The position numbers and the translations under genes were made by a program. A model generated the notes under the pieces. The model worked only from the letters and a program-made list of their open reading frames with translations, was not told where the DNA came from and ran no database searches. From the NCBI GenBank assembly GCA_016294075.1, contig JAEDCQ010000002.1:124001-188000 (forward strand): a DNA stretch of 64,000 nucleotides, read 5' to 3'. Below, one piece after another: positions 53,029-62,636 of the stretch. The stretch's first letter is position 1. Every line of letters begins with the position of its first letter. Origin of the DNA: Lachnospiraceae bacterium. Lineage in GTDB: Bacteria; Bacillota; Clostridia; Lachnospirales; Lachnospiraceae.

Positions 53029-54930
53029 ATGTGTGGAATTGCAGGAATTGTAAATTTTAAGGACAATCCCATAGAGAATATAGAAGCGATGAATCGTAAG
53101 CTTCACAGAAGAGGTCCGGATGCAGGAGATTATTGGTTATGTGAAAATGACCGCATTGTATTGGGGCATAGAAGGCTTGCGATTGTTGACTTATCAGAGA
53201 ATGGCAGTCAGCCGATGGAATCCCTCGATAAGCGTTATGTCATAGTCTATAATGGCGAAATATATAACGCACACAAATTAAAACAGCAGATGCAGGACAC
53301 ATTTGGACACCTTATATACAGAGGTTCTTCCGATACAGAGATTCTGTTAAATGCCATTGCACACTATGGTGTGAAAGAAACATTAAAAAAATGCAGAGGC
53401 ATGTTCGCCTTTGCACTTTATGACAGAGAAAAGAAAACATTAACTCTGGCGCGTGACCGCATGGGTGAAAAACCGTTATATTATGGAAAAGTCAAAGACA
53501 GCTTTGTTTTTGCATCCGATATAAACGCAATAAGGGCAGTAGAGGGATTTTCCAATCCGATTGATACCGCTGTGCTGCAGGGATATTTTATCAATGGCTA
53601 TATCACGGCGCCGTATTCCATTTATCAGGGAATCTATAAGCTAAAGCCCGGTTGTGTTCTTACTTTGGAGACACCATTTTCTAAGTGGAGCTGCGAGGAA
53701 TATTATGACATTAAAGATGTGGCACGAAACGGTCAGAAGAATCGTTTTAAGGGAACAGAAAAGGAAGCCGTAGACGAGCTGGATGGGTTACTTAAAAAAG
53801 CAATTAAGGACCAGATGATGGCAGATGTTCCGCTTGGAGCATTTTTATCGGGTGGTATTGATTCTACGTTAGTTGTCAGTCTGATGCAGTCGATTTCTGA
53901 CATTCCTGTGCGGACCTTTACAATAGGATTTGAAGAAGAGAAATATAATGAAGCCGTTTTTGCAAAAGAAACGGCAAAGCATTTAGGTACAAAGCATACG
54001 GAGATGTATGTCGGATATCAGGATGTAATTGATTTACTGCCATGCATACCGGAAGCCTTCGGAGAACCGTTTGCGGACAGCTCACAGTTACCAACCATGT
54101 TAGTCAGTAAGATGACAAGAGAACATGTAACCGTATCGTTAAGCGGGGATGCCGGGGATGAATTCTTTTGCGGATATAACTCCTATAAAGAGATTCAAAA
54201 CGGTTTGCGGATTATGCAAGGGAAATTAGGCTTTATTAAGGAACCGCTGCGTACCTCTTTGGGAAAACAGATTTTAAAATACAATGTGATGCATTCCCCT
54301 TTTCTTCGGGTATTGGGTAGAACGCTGTGTATTCATACTCCTGAAGAACTATACAGGGCAATAAATGATGATGATATCCGGGCACACAGATTGTGCACTT
54401 CAAAAAAAGTACAGCCTTATCCTACCGGTAACGAAACCTATCCGGATGGCTTTCTTACAGGCGCGGAGAGCAATCTGATGCTTATGAATATGCTACAGTA
54501 TTTGCCGGATGATATTCTTGCAAAGGTAGACCGTGCCGGCATGTACTATTCATTGGAAACCAGAATTCCGTTATTGGATGCGGATGTTATGCAGTTTGCA
54601 TGGACACTGCCGGATGAATATAAGATGAATCAGGGTGTGACCAAAAAAATATTAAAGGAATTATTATACCGTTATGTTCCGGAAAGCATGATGAACCGGC
54701 CGAAAAAGGGCTTTTCCGTTCCTGTTTCCATATGGTTAAAAGAAGGGAAAATGCGGGAATGGGCAGAATCGGTTTTAAATGATGCATACTCTTTATCCAA
54801 TGATTACATTAATGCAGGATTGGTACAAGCAGTCTGGAAGGATTATATCGATAATAACCATTGGAGCAGTTTAATCTGGTATATTCTTATGTTTGATCAA
54901 TGGCTTCTGTATGAGAACGGGAAATTATAA
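53029..54930 (+). CDS. AsnB-type glutamine amidotransferase (copy 3)
   Basis: 633 residues. The glutaminase domain starts MCGIAGI with Cys2. The synthetase PP-loop is SGGIDSTL (near 275-282), followed by SLSGDAGDEFF and a late RPKKGFSVPV. It is closer to copy 1 (29957) than to copy 2 (32984), judging from matching segments through the whole length. It lies between a DUF2334 gene and a GT2. The likely role is amidation of a hexuronate in the glycan made by the right-hand part of the locus. Confidence 0.9.
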   Translation: MCGIAGIVNFKDNPIENIEAMNRKLHRRGPDAGDYWLCENDRIVLGHRRLAIVDLSENGSQPMESLDKRYVIVYNGEIYNAHKLKQQMQDTFGHLIYRGSSDTEILLNAIAHYGVKETLKKCRGMFAFALYDREKKTLTLARDRMGEKPLYYGKVKDSFVFASDINAIRAVEGFSNPIDTAVLQGYFINGYITAPYSIYQGIYKLKPGCVLTLETPFSKWSCEEYYDIKDVARNGQKNRFKGTEKEAVDELDGLLKKAIKDQMMADVPLGAFLSGGIDSTLVVSLMQSISDIPVRTFTIGFEEEKYNEAVFAKETAKHLGTKHTEMYVGYQDVIDLLPCIPEAFGEPFADSSQLPTMLVSKMTREHVTVSLSGDAGDEFFCGYNSYKEIQNGLRIMQGKLGFIKEPLRTSLGKQILKYNVMHSPFLRVLGRTLCIHTPEELYRAINDDDIRAHRLCTSKKVQPYPTGNETYPDGFLTGAESNLMLMNMLQYLPDDILAKVDRAGMYYSLETRIPLLDADVMQFAWTLPDEYKMNQGVTKKILKELLYRYVPESMMNRPKKGFSVPVSIWLKEGKMREWAESVLNDAYSLSNDYINAGLVQAVWKDYIDNNHWSSLIWYILMFDQWLLYENGKL

Positions 54931-54975
54931 AATAAGATAGTATGGATATTTCATTTGGCAGAATTGGGAGATAAA

Positions 54976-55923
54976 ATGACGCAGGATAAAATTGCGGTAT
55001 CGGTGATTTGTGTCACCTATAATCATGAAAAATATATACGGGAAGCTCTTGACAGTATCCTGATGCAGAAGACGGATTTCCTCTTTGAGATTTTGATTGG
55101 AGAGGATTGTTCAACAGACAAAACGAGGGATATTCTAAAGGAATATGAAGAAAAATATCCCGGACGCTTTACTATGTATTACCGGGGAAAAAATCTGGGG
55201 GCAACCAAAAACGAATATGAACTGTTCATGGATGCTAAAGGAAAATATATTGCGGCCTTAGAACTGGATGATATCTGGACAGACCCGATGAAATTACAGA
55301 AGCAGTATGATTTTTTAGAGAAGCATGATGAATATATAGGGGTTGCACACAATTTTGATATCATTGATAAAAACGGACAAGTAATTGACAATGATGATAA
55401 CAAAAAAATAAAGAAATATTTTAATAAGCCGTTTACCCTGCAGGATTTTCTGACAGACGGATTTGTGTTTCAGACAGGAACGCATTTTTACCGGAATATA
55501 TTTAAGGATGGGCAGGATTATTCCATTATATACACGGCTGACAGACTGATTCGCGATAAGACGATACTGTCTTTGCTATTGTTTCGTGGGGATTTTTATA
55601 TATTACCGGATACGATGAGTGCATACAGACGTTTTTTTGATTCGGACGCTAAAAACGGACGCAATCTGACAAACAGTAATCTGGAGCTGGATTTATTTAC
55701 AAAAGCACATCATGTTGAAGCATTAAATCGATACTTTAAGGGGCAGATTGACTATTCATTACAGTGGTCGGATATGATATATGACTATATAAAAAATTAT
55801 TTTAGAGAGGGAAACCCATATACCCTAAAAAAAATAGTTTATTTGTATCAACATGCTGATAAAAAAACAAGAGGACTTATCCGAAAGGAATTTCTGGATA
55901 GTATAAAACGGAAGGTTAAATGA
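54976..55923 (+). CDS. GT2 glycosyltransferase
   Basis: 315 residues from ATG 54976 (GGGAG 5 bases upstream; a TTG at 54955 is unlikely). It has VICVTYNHEKYIREALDS near 10-27, GEDCSTDKT near 43-51 and LELDDIWTDP near 93-102 with the acidic metal site. This ELDDIW form is typical of capsule GT2s that elongate lipid-linked oligosaccharide in the cytoplasm. It is 7 bases before the ABC flippase gene, so their products probably serve the same glycan. Confidence 0.88.
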   Translation: MTQDKIAVSVICVTYNHEKYIREALDSILMQKTDFLFEILIGEDCSTDKTRDILKEYEEKYPGRFTMYYRGKNLGATKNEYELFMDAKGKYIAALELDDIWTDPMKLQKQYDFLEKHDEYIGVAHNFDIIDKNGQVIDNDDNKKIKKYFNKPFTLQDFLTDGFVFQTGTHFYRNIFKDGQDYSIIYTADRLIRDKTILSLLLFRGDFYILPDTMSAYRRFFDSDAKNGRNLTNSNLELDLFTKAHHVEALNRYFKGQIDYSLQWSDMIYDYIKNYFREGNPYTLKKIVYLYQHADKKTRGLIRKEFLDSIKRKVK

Positions 55924-55930
55924 GGAAGCT

Positions 55931-57694
55931 ATGTCACGCGATATGTTAAGAAAACTGTCTGCTATATTGGATAAGCAGCAAAAAATTAAAATAGCGGGTT
56001 TAATGGTATTAATTCTGATTGGCGGTTTATTGGAAACAGCAGGTGTGTCACTGATACTGCCGCTTTTATCTGCCATTTTGGATGAAAAAAGCTTTGCGGC
56101 AAACGAAAAGGTCATTTATTTTATGGATTTATTCGGCTTTCAGAAAATACAAGGCTTTATCTTCTTCCTTTTGTTTGCGTTGATTTTTATGTATGTTTTC
56201 AAGGCAGTTTATTTACTGATGCTGACATATATACAGTCCCGTTTCGTAAACCGCAACAGATGCCGGTGTACGACAAATTTATTGTCCCAATATCTTCACA
56301 GACCGTATGAATATTATCTGTATGCAGAGACATCTACCATTCTCAGAACAATTTACGGAGATATGGATAATATATTTAATCTGCTTTTGCAATGCATGAA
56401 TCTGGCAGCAGAGCTGGTTGTATCGGTATGTCTTGGCATTTTCCTTCTTTTTCTGGATTTTAAAATGATGCTTTTAGTAGTAGGCCTGCTTTTGGCGGTT
56501 ACCATTTTTGTTACAAAGGTAGTAAAACCAAGACTCAATACAGTCGGTGAGTCGGCGAGAGAAGCTCAGGCAGATCTGTATAAGTGGATATTACAGTCGG
56601 TAACAGGTATCAAGGATGTTAAGGTGCATAATAAAGAGGACTGTTTTACGGCAAAATATCGTAAAAGTGCTTCGGAATATGCGGATTATCAGGTGAAAAA
56701 TAATGTCTTAACGAATCTTCCGAGATTATTGATTGAAACGGTGGCTATTGTCGGAATTCTTTTATATGTGGCAATTTCCATGGCAGCAGGTGTGGAGATG
56801 GCGTCTTTACTGCCACTTATTTCTGCATTTGCCTTAGCCGCAATGCGTCTGCTTCCCAGTGTAAACCGTGTGAATACCTATATGGCAAATATTGCATATT
56901 ATGAGCCTGCACTCAATTATATCTATGAAAATGTAGATACGGATGTATTAAGCCGTCAGGAAGAACTGGATGCATATCGTATTGCCAATCCAAACACAAA
57001 GCCGATAACAATCAAAAAGGAGATTGCATTAAATCATATTACTTTTGCCTATCCGAATACAGACAAAAAAATCTTTGATGATGCACACATGACAATTCCG
57101 GTGGGAAAGTCAGTCGGCGTTGTCGGAGCGTCCGGAGCAGGAAAAACAACAATTGTAGATGTGCTTTTGGGTCTGCTTGAGCTGCAGGACGGTACAATTA
57201 CCAGCGACGGTACCAATATATTCGATAACTACGGGGCGTGGCTATCGCATGTCGGATATATTCCGCAGACAATTTATATGCTGGATGATTCAATCCGTAA
57301 TAATATTGCTTTTGGTGTTGATGAAGAAGATATTGATGATGGGCGTGTCTGGAAAGTTTTAGAACAGGCACAGATGAAAGCTTTTGTGGAAGAACTGCCG
57401 GATAAGCTCGATTCCCAGATTGGAGAGCGCGGTGTACGTATATCGGGCGGACAAAGACAGCGTCTTGGTATTGCAAGAGCTCTGTATCATGATCCGGAGC
57501 TGCTTATTTTTGATGAAGCCACCTCTGCACTTGATAACGATACGGAAACCGCTATTATGGAGGCCATTGATACACTTCATGGTCAAAAAACAATGGTAAT
57601 CATAGCACATCGTTTGAGGACGATAGAGAATTGTGATATAATCTATGAAGTAAAGAACGGAAAGATAATAATGCAAAGAGGAGAGGCAGAATAA
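55931..57694 (+). CDS. ABC-type lipid-linked glycan flippase, complete
   Basis: 587-residue half-transporter. Residues 1-~330 are the six-helix permease; the ATPase has Walker A GASGAGKTT near 399-407, signature ISGGQRQR near 504-511 and Walker B LIFDEATSALD near 525-535. It is a clear paralogue of the truncated gene at the left edge, sharing long stretches in both domains, and is of the PglK type. The neighbouring GT2, Wzy-like and WbaP-like genes imply that it flips their lipid-linked product. Having both a PglK-type flippase and a Wzy-like protein in one block is unusual, as Wzy partners are normally Wzx. Confidence 0.92.
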   Translation: MSRDMLRKLSAILDKQQKIKIAGLMVLILIGGLLETAGVSLILPLLSAILDEKSFAANEKVIYFMDLFGFQKIQGFIFFLLFALIFMYVFKAVYLLMLTYIQSRFVNRNRCRCTTNLLSQYLHRPYEYYLYAETSTILRTIYGDMDNIFNLLLQCMNLAAELVVSVCLGIFLLFLDFKMMLLVVGLLLAVTIFVTKVVKPRLNTVGESAREAQADLYKWILQSVTGIKDVKVHNKEDCFTAKYRKSASEYADYQVKNNVLTNLPRLLIETVAIVGILLYVAISMAAGVEMASLLPLISAFALAAMRLLPSVNRVNTYMANIAYYEPALNYIYENVDTDVLSRQEELDAYRIANPNTKPITIKKEIALNHITFAYPNTDKKIFDDAHMTIPVGKSVGVVGASGAGKTTIVDVLLGLLELQDGTITSDGTNIFDNYGAWLSHVGYIPQTIYMLDDSIRNNIAFGVDEEDIDDGRVWKVLEQAQMKAFVEELPDKLDSQIGERGVRISGGQRQRLGIARALYHDPELLIFDEATSALDNDTETAIMEAIDTLHGQKTMVIIAHRLRTIENCDIIYEVKNGKIIMQRGEAE

Positions 57695-57701
57695 TATATA
57701 T

Positions 57702-58826
57702 ATGCAGATCATAAAAAAGAAAGAAAAGATAGGTAATACTCTGTTTTTCATTGGAATTCTGTTGGAAATTATTATTATGATGACAGATCATAGTCAGATT
57801 ATCCTGCCTCTGCGCGGAAGGGTATCGCATCTTGCATTTCTTTTGTTCGGATGTAAGATTCTGACAACGAAATATACAAAAAAAGAATGGATTATTATTG
57901 TATTATTTGGTTTGCTGGGAGCTGCTTCTTACTTAACCTGTGGCGATGAGTATTTTATCCGTGCTATTGTCATGGTAGTGGCTGCAAAAGAAATAGATAT
58001 CTATAATATTGCGAAAACGATATTATTTGCGACACTTGCGGGAACAACTGTTATTGTAGTGTTATCCCTTACAGGCACTCTTGGCACTGTGGTTGATATC
58101 CGAAATTACGGAAGAGGTATGGAGGAAGCAAGATGGTGTCTTGGCTTTTCCCATGCAAATAATGTGCATAGTATTTTATGGTATATTATGCTACTCTATT
58201 TCTATTTGGAAAATGACAAATGCAGCTGGAAGCATTACCTTGGATTTACCATAGCAAATGTCTTGTTGTTTTTATTGACTGCGTCAAGAACAGGTGCATT
58301 AGTAGTGCAGATTTTAGTTATAGGCTGTGCGGCAGTACGGTATTTGCCGGCATTATGCAGGAATATCGTTCCGTATCTGTTGGCTGTATCGGGTTTGATC
58401 GGATGCATTTTTGTTACTCTGCTTGGAGGACTCAGGGGACGTTTCAGTCCGTTATCCATGAAACTGGATGATTTATTGACAGGCAGATTAGAAATGGTCT
58501 GGGAATATGCACCGGTGTCTAAGTGGACATTGTTTCCGGGTTCAACAAGCCTTAATTTTGTAGATAACGGATTTGCATGTATATTCTATTCATATGGCAT
58601 CGTGATTGGTGTTGCATATATTGTACTGCTGCTATACATGATTTATCATATGTATAAAACAGGTAACGGGGTGGCTGTTGTATTTTTAGTAACTGTGATA
58701 TTTTCAACCTTGATGGAATCCACATTTATACTAAATTCATCCCTACTGTGCAATCCGATGCTTTTCCTGCTTTTTAATGAGTGGTATAAGCCCAATGCCG
58801 TAAAGAAAAAAGAGGTGAGTGCGTGA
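57702..58826 (+). CDS. Wzy-like polysaccharide polymerase
   Basis: 374 residues, about ten helices. Motifs are GFSHANNVHSILWY near 147-160 and LLTASRTGA near 188-196, the pattern seen in Wzy-type polymerases of Gram-positive capsule loci. The last outer loop has FVDNGFACIFYSYG near 286-299. It would join lipid-linked repeat units outside the membrane. The downstream WbaP-like gene starts with a 4-base overlap, and the ABC flippase is 7 bases upstream. It is unlike the larger ligase-like protein at 13752. Confidence 0.82.
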   Translation: MQIIKKKEKIGNTLFFIGILLEIIIMMTDHSQIILPLRGRVSHLAFLLFGCKILTTKYTKKEWIIIVLFGLLGAASYLTCGDEYFIRAIVMVVAAKEIDIYNIAKTILFATLAGTTVIVVLSLTGTLGTVVDIRNYGRGMEEARWCLGFSHANNVHSILWYIMLLYFYLENDKCSWKHYLGFTIANVLLFLLTASRTGALVVQILVIGCAAVRYLPALCRNIVPYLLAVSGLIGCIFVTLLGGLRGRFSPLSMKLDDLLTGRLEMVWEYAPVSKWTLFPGSTSLNFVDNGFACIFYSYGIVIGVAYIVLLLYMIYHMYKTGNGVAVVFLVTVIFSTLMESTFILNSSLLCNPMLFLLFNEWYKPNAVKKKEVSA

Positions 58827-60238
58827 GTTCATTTTATCGGAAATACAGTCTGATTCAGACTTACTCTTTAGTTATTATAGATGTGCTTTGTGTCCTTGTA
58901 TCGTATTTGGTATCCTATACAATCCGATATCAGGGAACGCAGCATATGGGTCAGGTAGATTTTGCAATCTGCCTGCTTTTTGTACTTTATTGTGTGTTGT
59001 ATGATTTATTGATTGATTGGAATCATTTCATTTTTAGACGCGGATATTTCGATGAACTTGCAGCAGTATTTAAATATACACTGAGTATCACCGTTATGCT
59101 CGGCTTTTCGGTGTTCCTGTTCCGCCAGGGAGAATTTTTCTCACGATTGGTATTTGGTGTGTTTGCAATATTGGATTTTATCCTGACTTATATCGCACAC
59201 ATCTTATTTAAAAAGTATATGTATCTTTTTTATAAGAAAAGTACCGGTTCGGACAAGGTTATGGTGATTACCACAAGAGAACATATTCTGAAATTGTTAA
59301 AGGATATCAAAACGGAAGCGGAGTGGAGCTATGAGGTAACCTCTATTGTCCTTTTGGATGAGGAAGTGAAGGAAACGGAAATTGACGGAATTCCGATTGT
59401 GGCAAACGGAGAAAATTTTATGGATACCGTAAAGCATATGACAATGGATGCCGTATTTCTTTATCTGCCGGATATCAGACATGAAAGAAGTAACCGTCTG
59501 ATTGACGCATTTGAAACAATGGGCGTGACCTGCTATTTCAGTGTTGGAAATCTGGACAGAAAAAAGAGTGTACAGAGCGTTGACACATTTGCGGGACATT
59601 TGGTAATTGCCTATGAAACAAAGGTGATTGATTACCGGAGACAGTTTATAAAGAGATTTATTGATATATTGGGAGCACTTATCGGAATTGTAATTACCCT
59701 TGTACTAACCCCTTTTATTGCTATTGCAATAAAGGCAGATTCCGAAGGCCCGGTCCTTTTTTCGCAGGTTCGAATCGGAAAGAACGGCAGACGATTTAAA
59801 ATGTATAAATTCCGTTCCATGTATATAGATGCAGAGGAACGGAAAAAGGAGCTGATGGCTCAGAATGAAGTACAGGGACTGATGTTTAAGATGGAGCATG
59901 ACCCGCGTATTACGAAGGTGGGCAGTTTCCTGAGAAGAACAAGTCTTGATGAGCTTCCTCAATTTTTTAATGTCTTAAAGGGAGATATGAGTCTGGTAGG
60001 CACAAGACCGCCGACAGTAGATGAATTTGAACAGTACAGCATTCAGTATCGCAGAAGACTGAGTATTACACCGGGATTAACCGGTATGTGGCAGGTAAGC
60101 GGCAGGAGTGATATAAAAAATTTCGACGAGGTTGTGAAATTGGATTTGCAGTATATAGATAACTGGTCATTATCTCTTGATTTTAAGATTATATTGCAGA
60201 CAATAGGGGTTGTATTATTCCATAAGGGTTCAAAATAA
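58823..60238 (+). CDS. Polyprenyl glycosylphosphotransferase (WbaP/CpsE-like)
   Basis: 471 residues from GTG 58823 (AGAGGTGA upstream). Four to five N-terminal helices (~12-135) and a Rossmann-like central domain (~150-255) precede the catalytic domain (~270-471), which begins with the re-entrant helix and carries RTSLDELPQF (dyad Asp-Glu near 374-375), GTRPPT near 394-399 and PGLTGMWQVSGR near 415-426. It starts a second lipid-linked glycan by moving hexose-1-phosphate (typically Gal or Glc) to undecaprenyl phosphate. It is distinct from the small PglC-like enzyme at 19381. Confidence 0.93.
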   Translation: MSSFYRKYSLIQTYSLVIIDVLCVLVSYLVSYTIRYQGTQHMGQVDFAICLLFVLYCVLYDLLIDWNHFIFRRGYFDELAAVFKYTLSITVMLGFSVFLFRQGEFFSRLVFGVFAILDFILTYIAHILFKKYMYLFYKKSTGSDKVMVITTREHILKLLKDIKTEAEWSYEVTSIVLLDEEVKETEIDGIPIVANGENFMDTVKHMTMDAVFLYLPDIRHERSNRLIDAFETMGVTCYFSVGNLDRKKSVQSVDTFAGHLVIAYETKVIDYRRQFIKRFIDILGALIGIVITLVLTPFIAIAIKADSEGPVLFSQVRIGKNGRRFKMYKFRSMYIDAEERKKELMAQNEVQGLMFKMEHDPRITKVGSFLRRTSLDELPQFFNVLKGDMSLVGTRPPTVDEFEQYSIQYRRRLSITPGLTGMWQVSGRSDIKNFDEVVKLDLQYIDNWSLSLDFKIILQTIGVVLFHKGSK

Positions 60239-60251
60239 TAGGGATTTGCAT

Positions 60252-61430
60252 ATGAAAATTGCAATGCTTGGACATAAACGGATTCCTTCCAGAGAAGGCG
60301 GCGTGGAAATCGTTGTTGAGGAATTGTCAACGAGAATGGCAAAGCTGGGTCATACCGTTACGGTATATAACCGGAAGGGTTCGCATGTAGCAGGAATAAA
60401 GGATGAACAAATTAAATATGGGAAAAACTATTTATATAAGGGTGTTTTTGTAAAAACTGTCTTTACTTTTCAAAAAAAGAGCCTGAATGCGATTGTATAT
60501 TCATTATTTGCTACGATTAGAGCCTGTTTTTCGGATGCACAGGTCATACATTTCCACGCGGAAGGCCCTTGCTCCATGATACCTCTGGCAAAGCTGTTTG
60601 GGAAAAAATGCGTTGCCACCATTCACGGTTTAGATTGGCAGCGGGCAAAATGGGGTGGTTTTGCTACCAGGTTCCTATTGTTTGGTGAAAAGATGACGGC
60701 AAGGTATGCGGATAAAGTAATTGTGTTATCCGGAGGAGTAAAACAATACTTTCAGGATACTTATGCCAGAGAAACAATTTTGATTCCCAATGGTATCAAT
60801 CCGCCGGAATATGTGGGGGCGGATATCATTACCCCAAAATATAATCTGTACGGCGAAGACTATATATTGTTTCTGGCAAGAATTGTTCCGGAAAAGGGTG
60901 TACACACTTTATTGGAAGCTTATAAAAAAAGCGGCTTGACAATACCGTTGGTAATTGCCGGTGGCAGCAGCCATTCAAGTGAATACTGTAAGCAGATTCA
61001 GGAAATGGCAGATGAAATCAATGAGGAAGCCGGACGGAATCATACAGAGCAGAAGGTAATCTTAACCGGATTTGTACAGGGAAAAGAATTGGAGGAATTG
61101 TACAGCAATGCCATGCTGTATATTCTTCCGAGTGAGATAGAAGGAATGCCCCTTAGCCTTTTAGAGGCAATGAGCTACGGAAGCCTGTGTCTGACCAGCG
61201 ATATTCCGGAAAATACGGATGTAACAGAAGAATACGGTTTTTCGTTTGCATCCGGTAATGTGAATGCGTTAGCAGAAAAGCTTACAGAATTATGCAGCAA
61301 CATAGACTCGCTTCGAAATACAGAACAGTACAAAAGAGAAAATATCCAAAGATTTATTATGGGAAAATATAACTGGGACGATGTTACAAAAAGGACATTA
61401 GAATGTTATGAAGATATTAATCGTAAATAA
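60252..61430 (+). CDS. GT4 glycosyltransferase, DUF1972-type N-terminus
   Basis: About 392 residues. The N-terminus MKIAMLGHKRIPSREGG followed by VEIVVEEL is typical of the DUF1972/WchF-like GT4 branch, which includes beta-1,4-rhamnosyltransferases acting second in many capsules. The donor-site motif is EGMPLSLLEAMSYG near 297-310. An in-frame ATG at 60210 lies inside the previous gene and was rejected, as it adds 14 unrelated residues. It follows the initiating transferase, so it probably adds the second sugar. Rhamnose is only a possibility; no rml genes are seen. Confidence 0.87.
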   Translation: MKIAMLGHKRIPSREGGVEIVVEELSTRMAKLGHTVTVYNRKGSHVAGIKDEQIKYGKNYLYKGVFVKTVFTFQKKSLNAIVYSLFATIRACFSDAQVIHFHAEGPCSMIPLAKLFGKKCVATIHGLDWQRAKWGGFATRFLLFGEKMTARYADKVIVLSGGVKQYFQDTYARETILIPNGINPPEYVGADIITPKYNLYGEDYILFLARIVPEKGVHTLLEAYKKSGLTIPLVIAGGSSHSSEYCKQIQEMADEINEEAGRNHTEQKVILTGFVQGKELEELYSNAMLYILPSEIEGMPLSLLEAMSYGSLCLTSDIPENTDVTEEYGFSFASGNVNALAEKLTELCSNIDSLRNTEQYKRENIQRFIMGKYNWDDVTKRTLECYEDINRK

Positions 61431-62619
61431 ATTTCTCTATCCAAACGGCGGTTCCGAAACGTATATATATGAGATTGGGAAACAACTGCAGAAAATGGGC
61501 CATGAGGTCCAGTATTTCGGAATGGAACATGAAGGAAGAGTGGTGGGTAACCATGCTGAAAGCTATACTTCTAACATGGATTTTCATACAGGAAAACTGG
61601 CAAAGCTATTATACCCATTTAAGATTATTTATTCTGGAGAAGCCAGGAAGAAAATCCGTGTTGTATTAGAAGACTTCAATCCGGATGTGGTGCATTTAAA
61701 TAATTTCACATATCAGCTTACGCCATCTATTTTGTACGAGATAAGAAAGTTTGAAAAACAAAACAGGCGTCCTGTAAAAATCGTGGCAACAGTGCATGAC
61801 CCACAGCTTGTGTGTCCAAACCATATGCTGATTAACGGCGCTACCGGAAAACCGTGTGAACTTTGTTTGTCCGGTAAATTCCGCCACTGTGCAAAAGGAA
61901 AGTGTATTCATGGTTCCACGGCAAAGAGTATATTGGGCATGATAGAGAGCCGACTGTACCGTTCCCTGCATGCATACCGTATGATAGATACCGTGATTTG
62001 CCCAAGCTGCTTTATTGAATCAAAATTAAAACAGAATCCGGATTTAAACGGCAGAACGATAATGCTGCGCAACTTTATTTCCGTCAGTGAGCCGTCCGGC
62101 AAAAAGGCGGAGTATCCGTATGTATTATACTTTGGACGATATTCAGAAGAAAAAGGCATTCATACTCTGGTAAAGGCCGCAAAGGAATTGCCGGAAATAC
62201 CATTTGTTTTTGCGGGCAACGGACCGTTTGAGGAAGAAGTAAATGCGGTTCCTAATATTGAAAATAAAGGTTTTACAACGGGAAGTGATTTGGCGGATTT
62301 GATTGCGAATGCGTCCTTCAGCCTTATTGCATCGGAATGCTTTGAAAACTGTCCATTTTCGGTTATGGAATCCCAGATGCTGGGAACACCTGTAATAGGG
62401 GCCAATATAGGAGGAATACCGGAACTGATACGCGAAGGCGTGGATGGAGAGTTGTTTGAGAGCGGTAATGTAGAGAAGCTAAAAGAAAGAATCAAATTAT
62501 TGTGGAATGAAGAGGAACGTCAAAAACAGTATGCAAGTGCATGTGAAACAATATCTTATGATTCTGTAGAAAAATACTGTGAGAAACTAGAGGATATTTA
62601 TCGTAGAAAAGGGGAATAG
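61408..62619 (+). CDS. GT4 glycosyltransferase with cysteine-rich insert
   Basis: 403 residues: MKILIVNKFLYPNGGSETY, then FGRYSEEKGIHTLVKA near 242-257 and ECFENCPFSVMESQMLG near 311-327 with an E-X7-E pair. Residues ~130-172 contain a Cys-rich segment (CPNH, CELCL, CAKGKC) that could bind a metal; this occurs in a subgroup of GT4s with the NGGSETY start. The gene begins 23 bases inside the previous one. Substrate unknown. Confidence 0.86.
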   Translation: MKILIVNKFLYPNGGSETYIYEIGKQLQKMGHEVQYFGMEHEGRVVGNHAESYTSNMDFHTGKLAKLLYPFKIIYSGEARKKIRVVLEDFNPDVVHLNNFTYQLTPSILYEIRKFEKQNRRPVKIVATVHDPQLVCPNHMLINGATGKPCELCLSGKFRHCAKGKCIHGSTAKSILGMIESRLYRSLHAYRMIDTVICPSCFIESKLKQNPDLNGRTIMLRNFISVSEPSGKKAEYPYVLYFGRYSEEKGIHTLVKAAKELPEIPFVFAGNGPFEEEVNAVPNIENKGFTTGSDLADLIANASFSLIASECFENCPFSVMESQMLGTPVIGANIGGIPELIREGVDGELFESGNVEKLKERIKLLWNEEERQKQYASACETISYDSVEKYCEKLEDIYRRKGE

Positions 62620-62636
62620 GAAGACAGGAGAATCGC

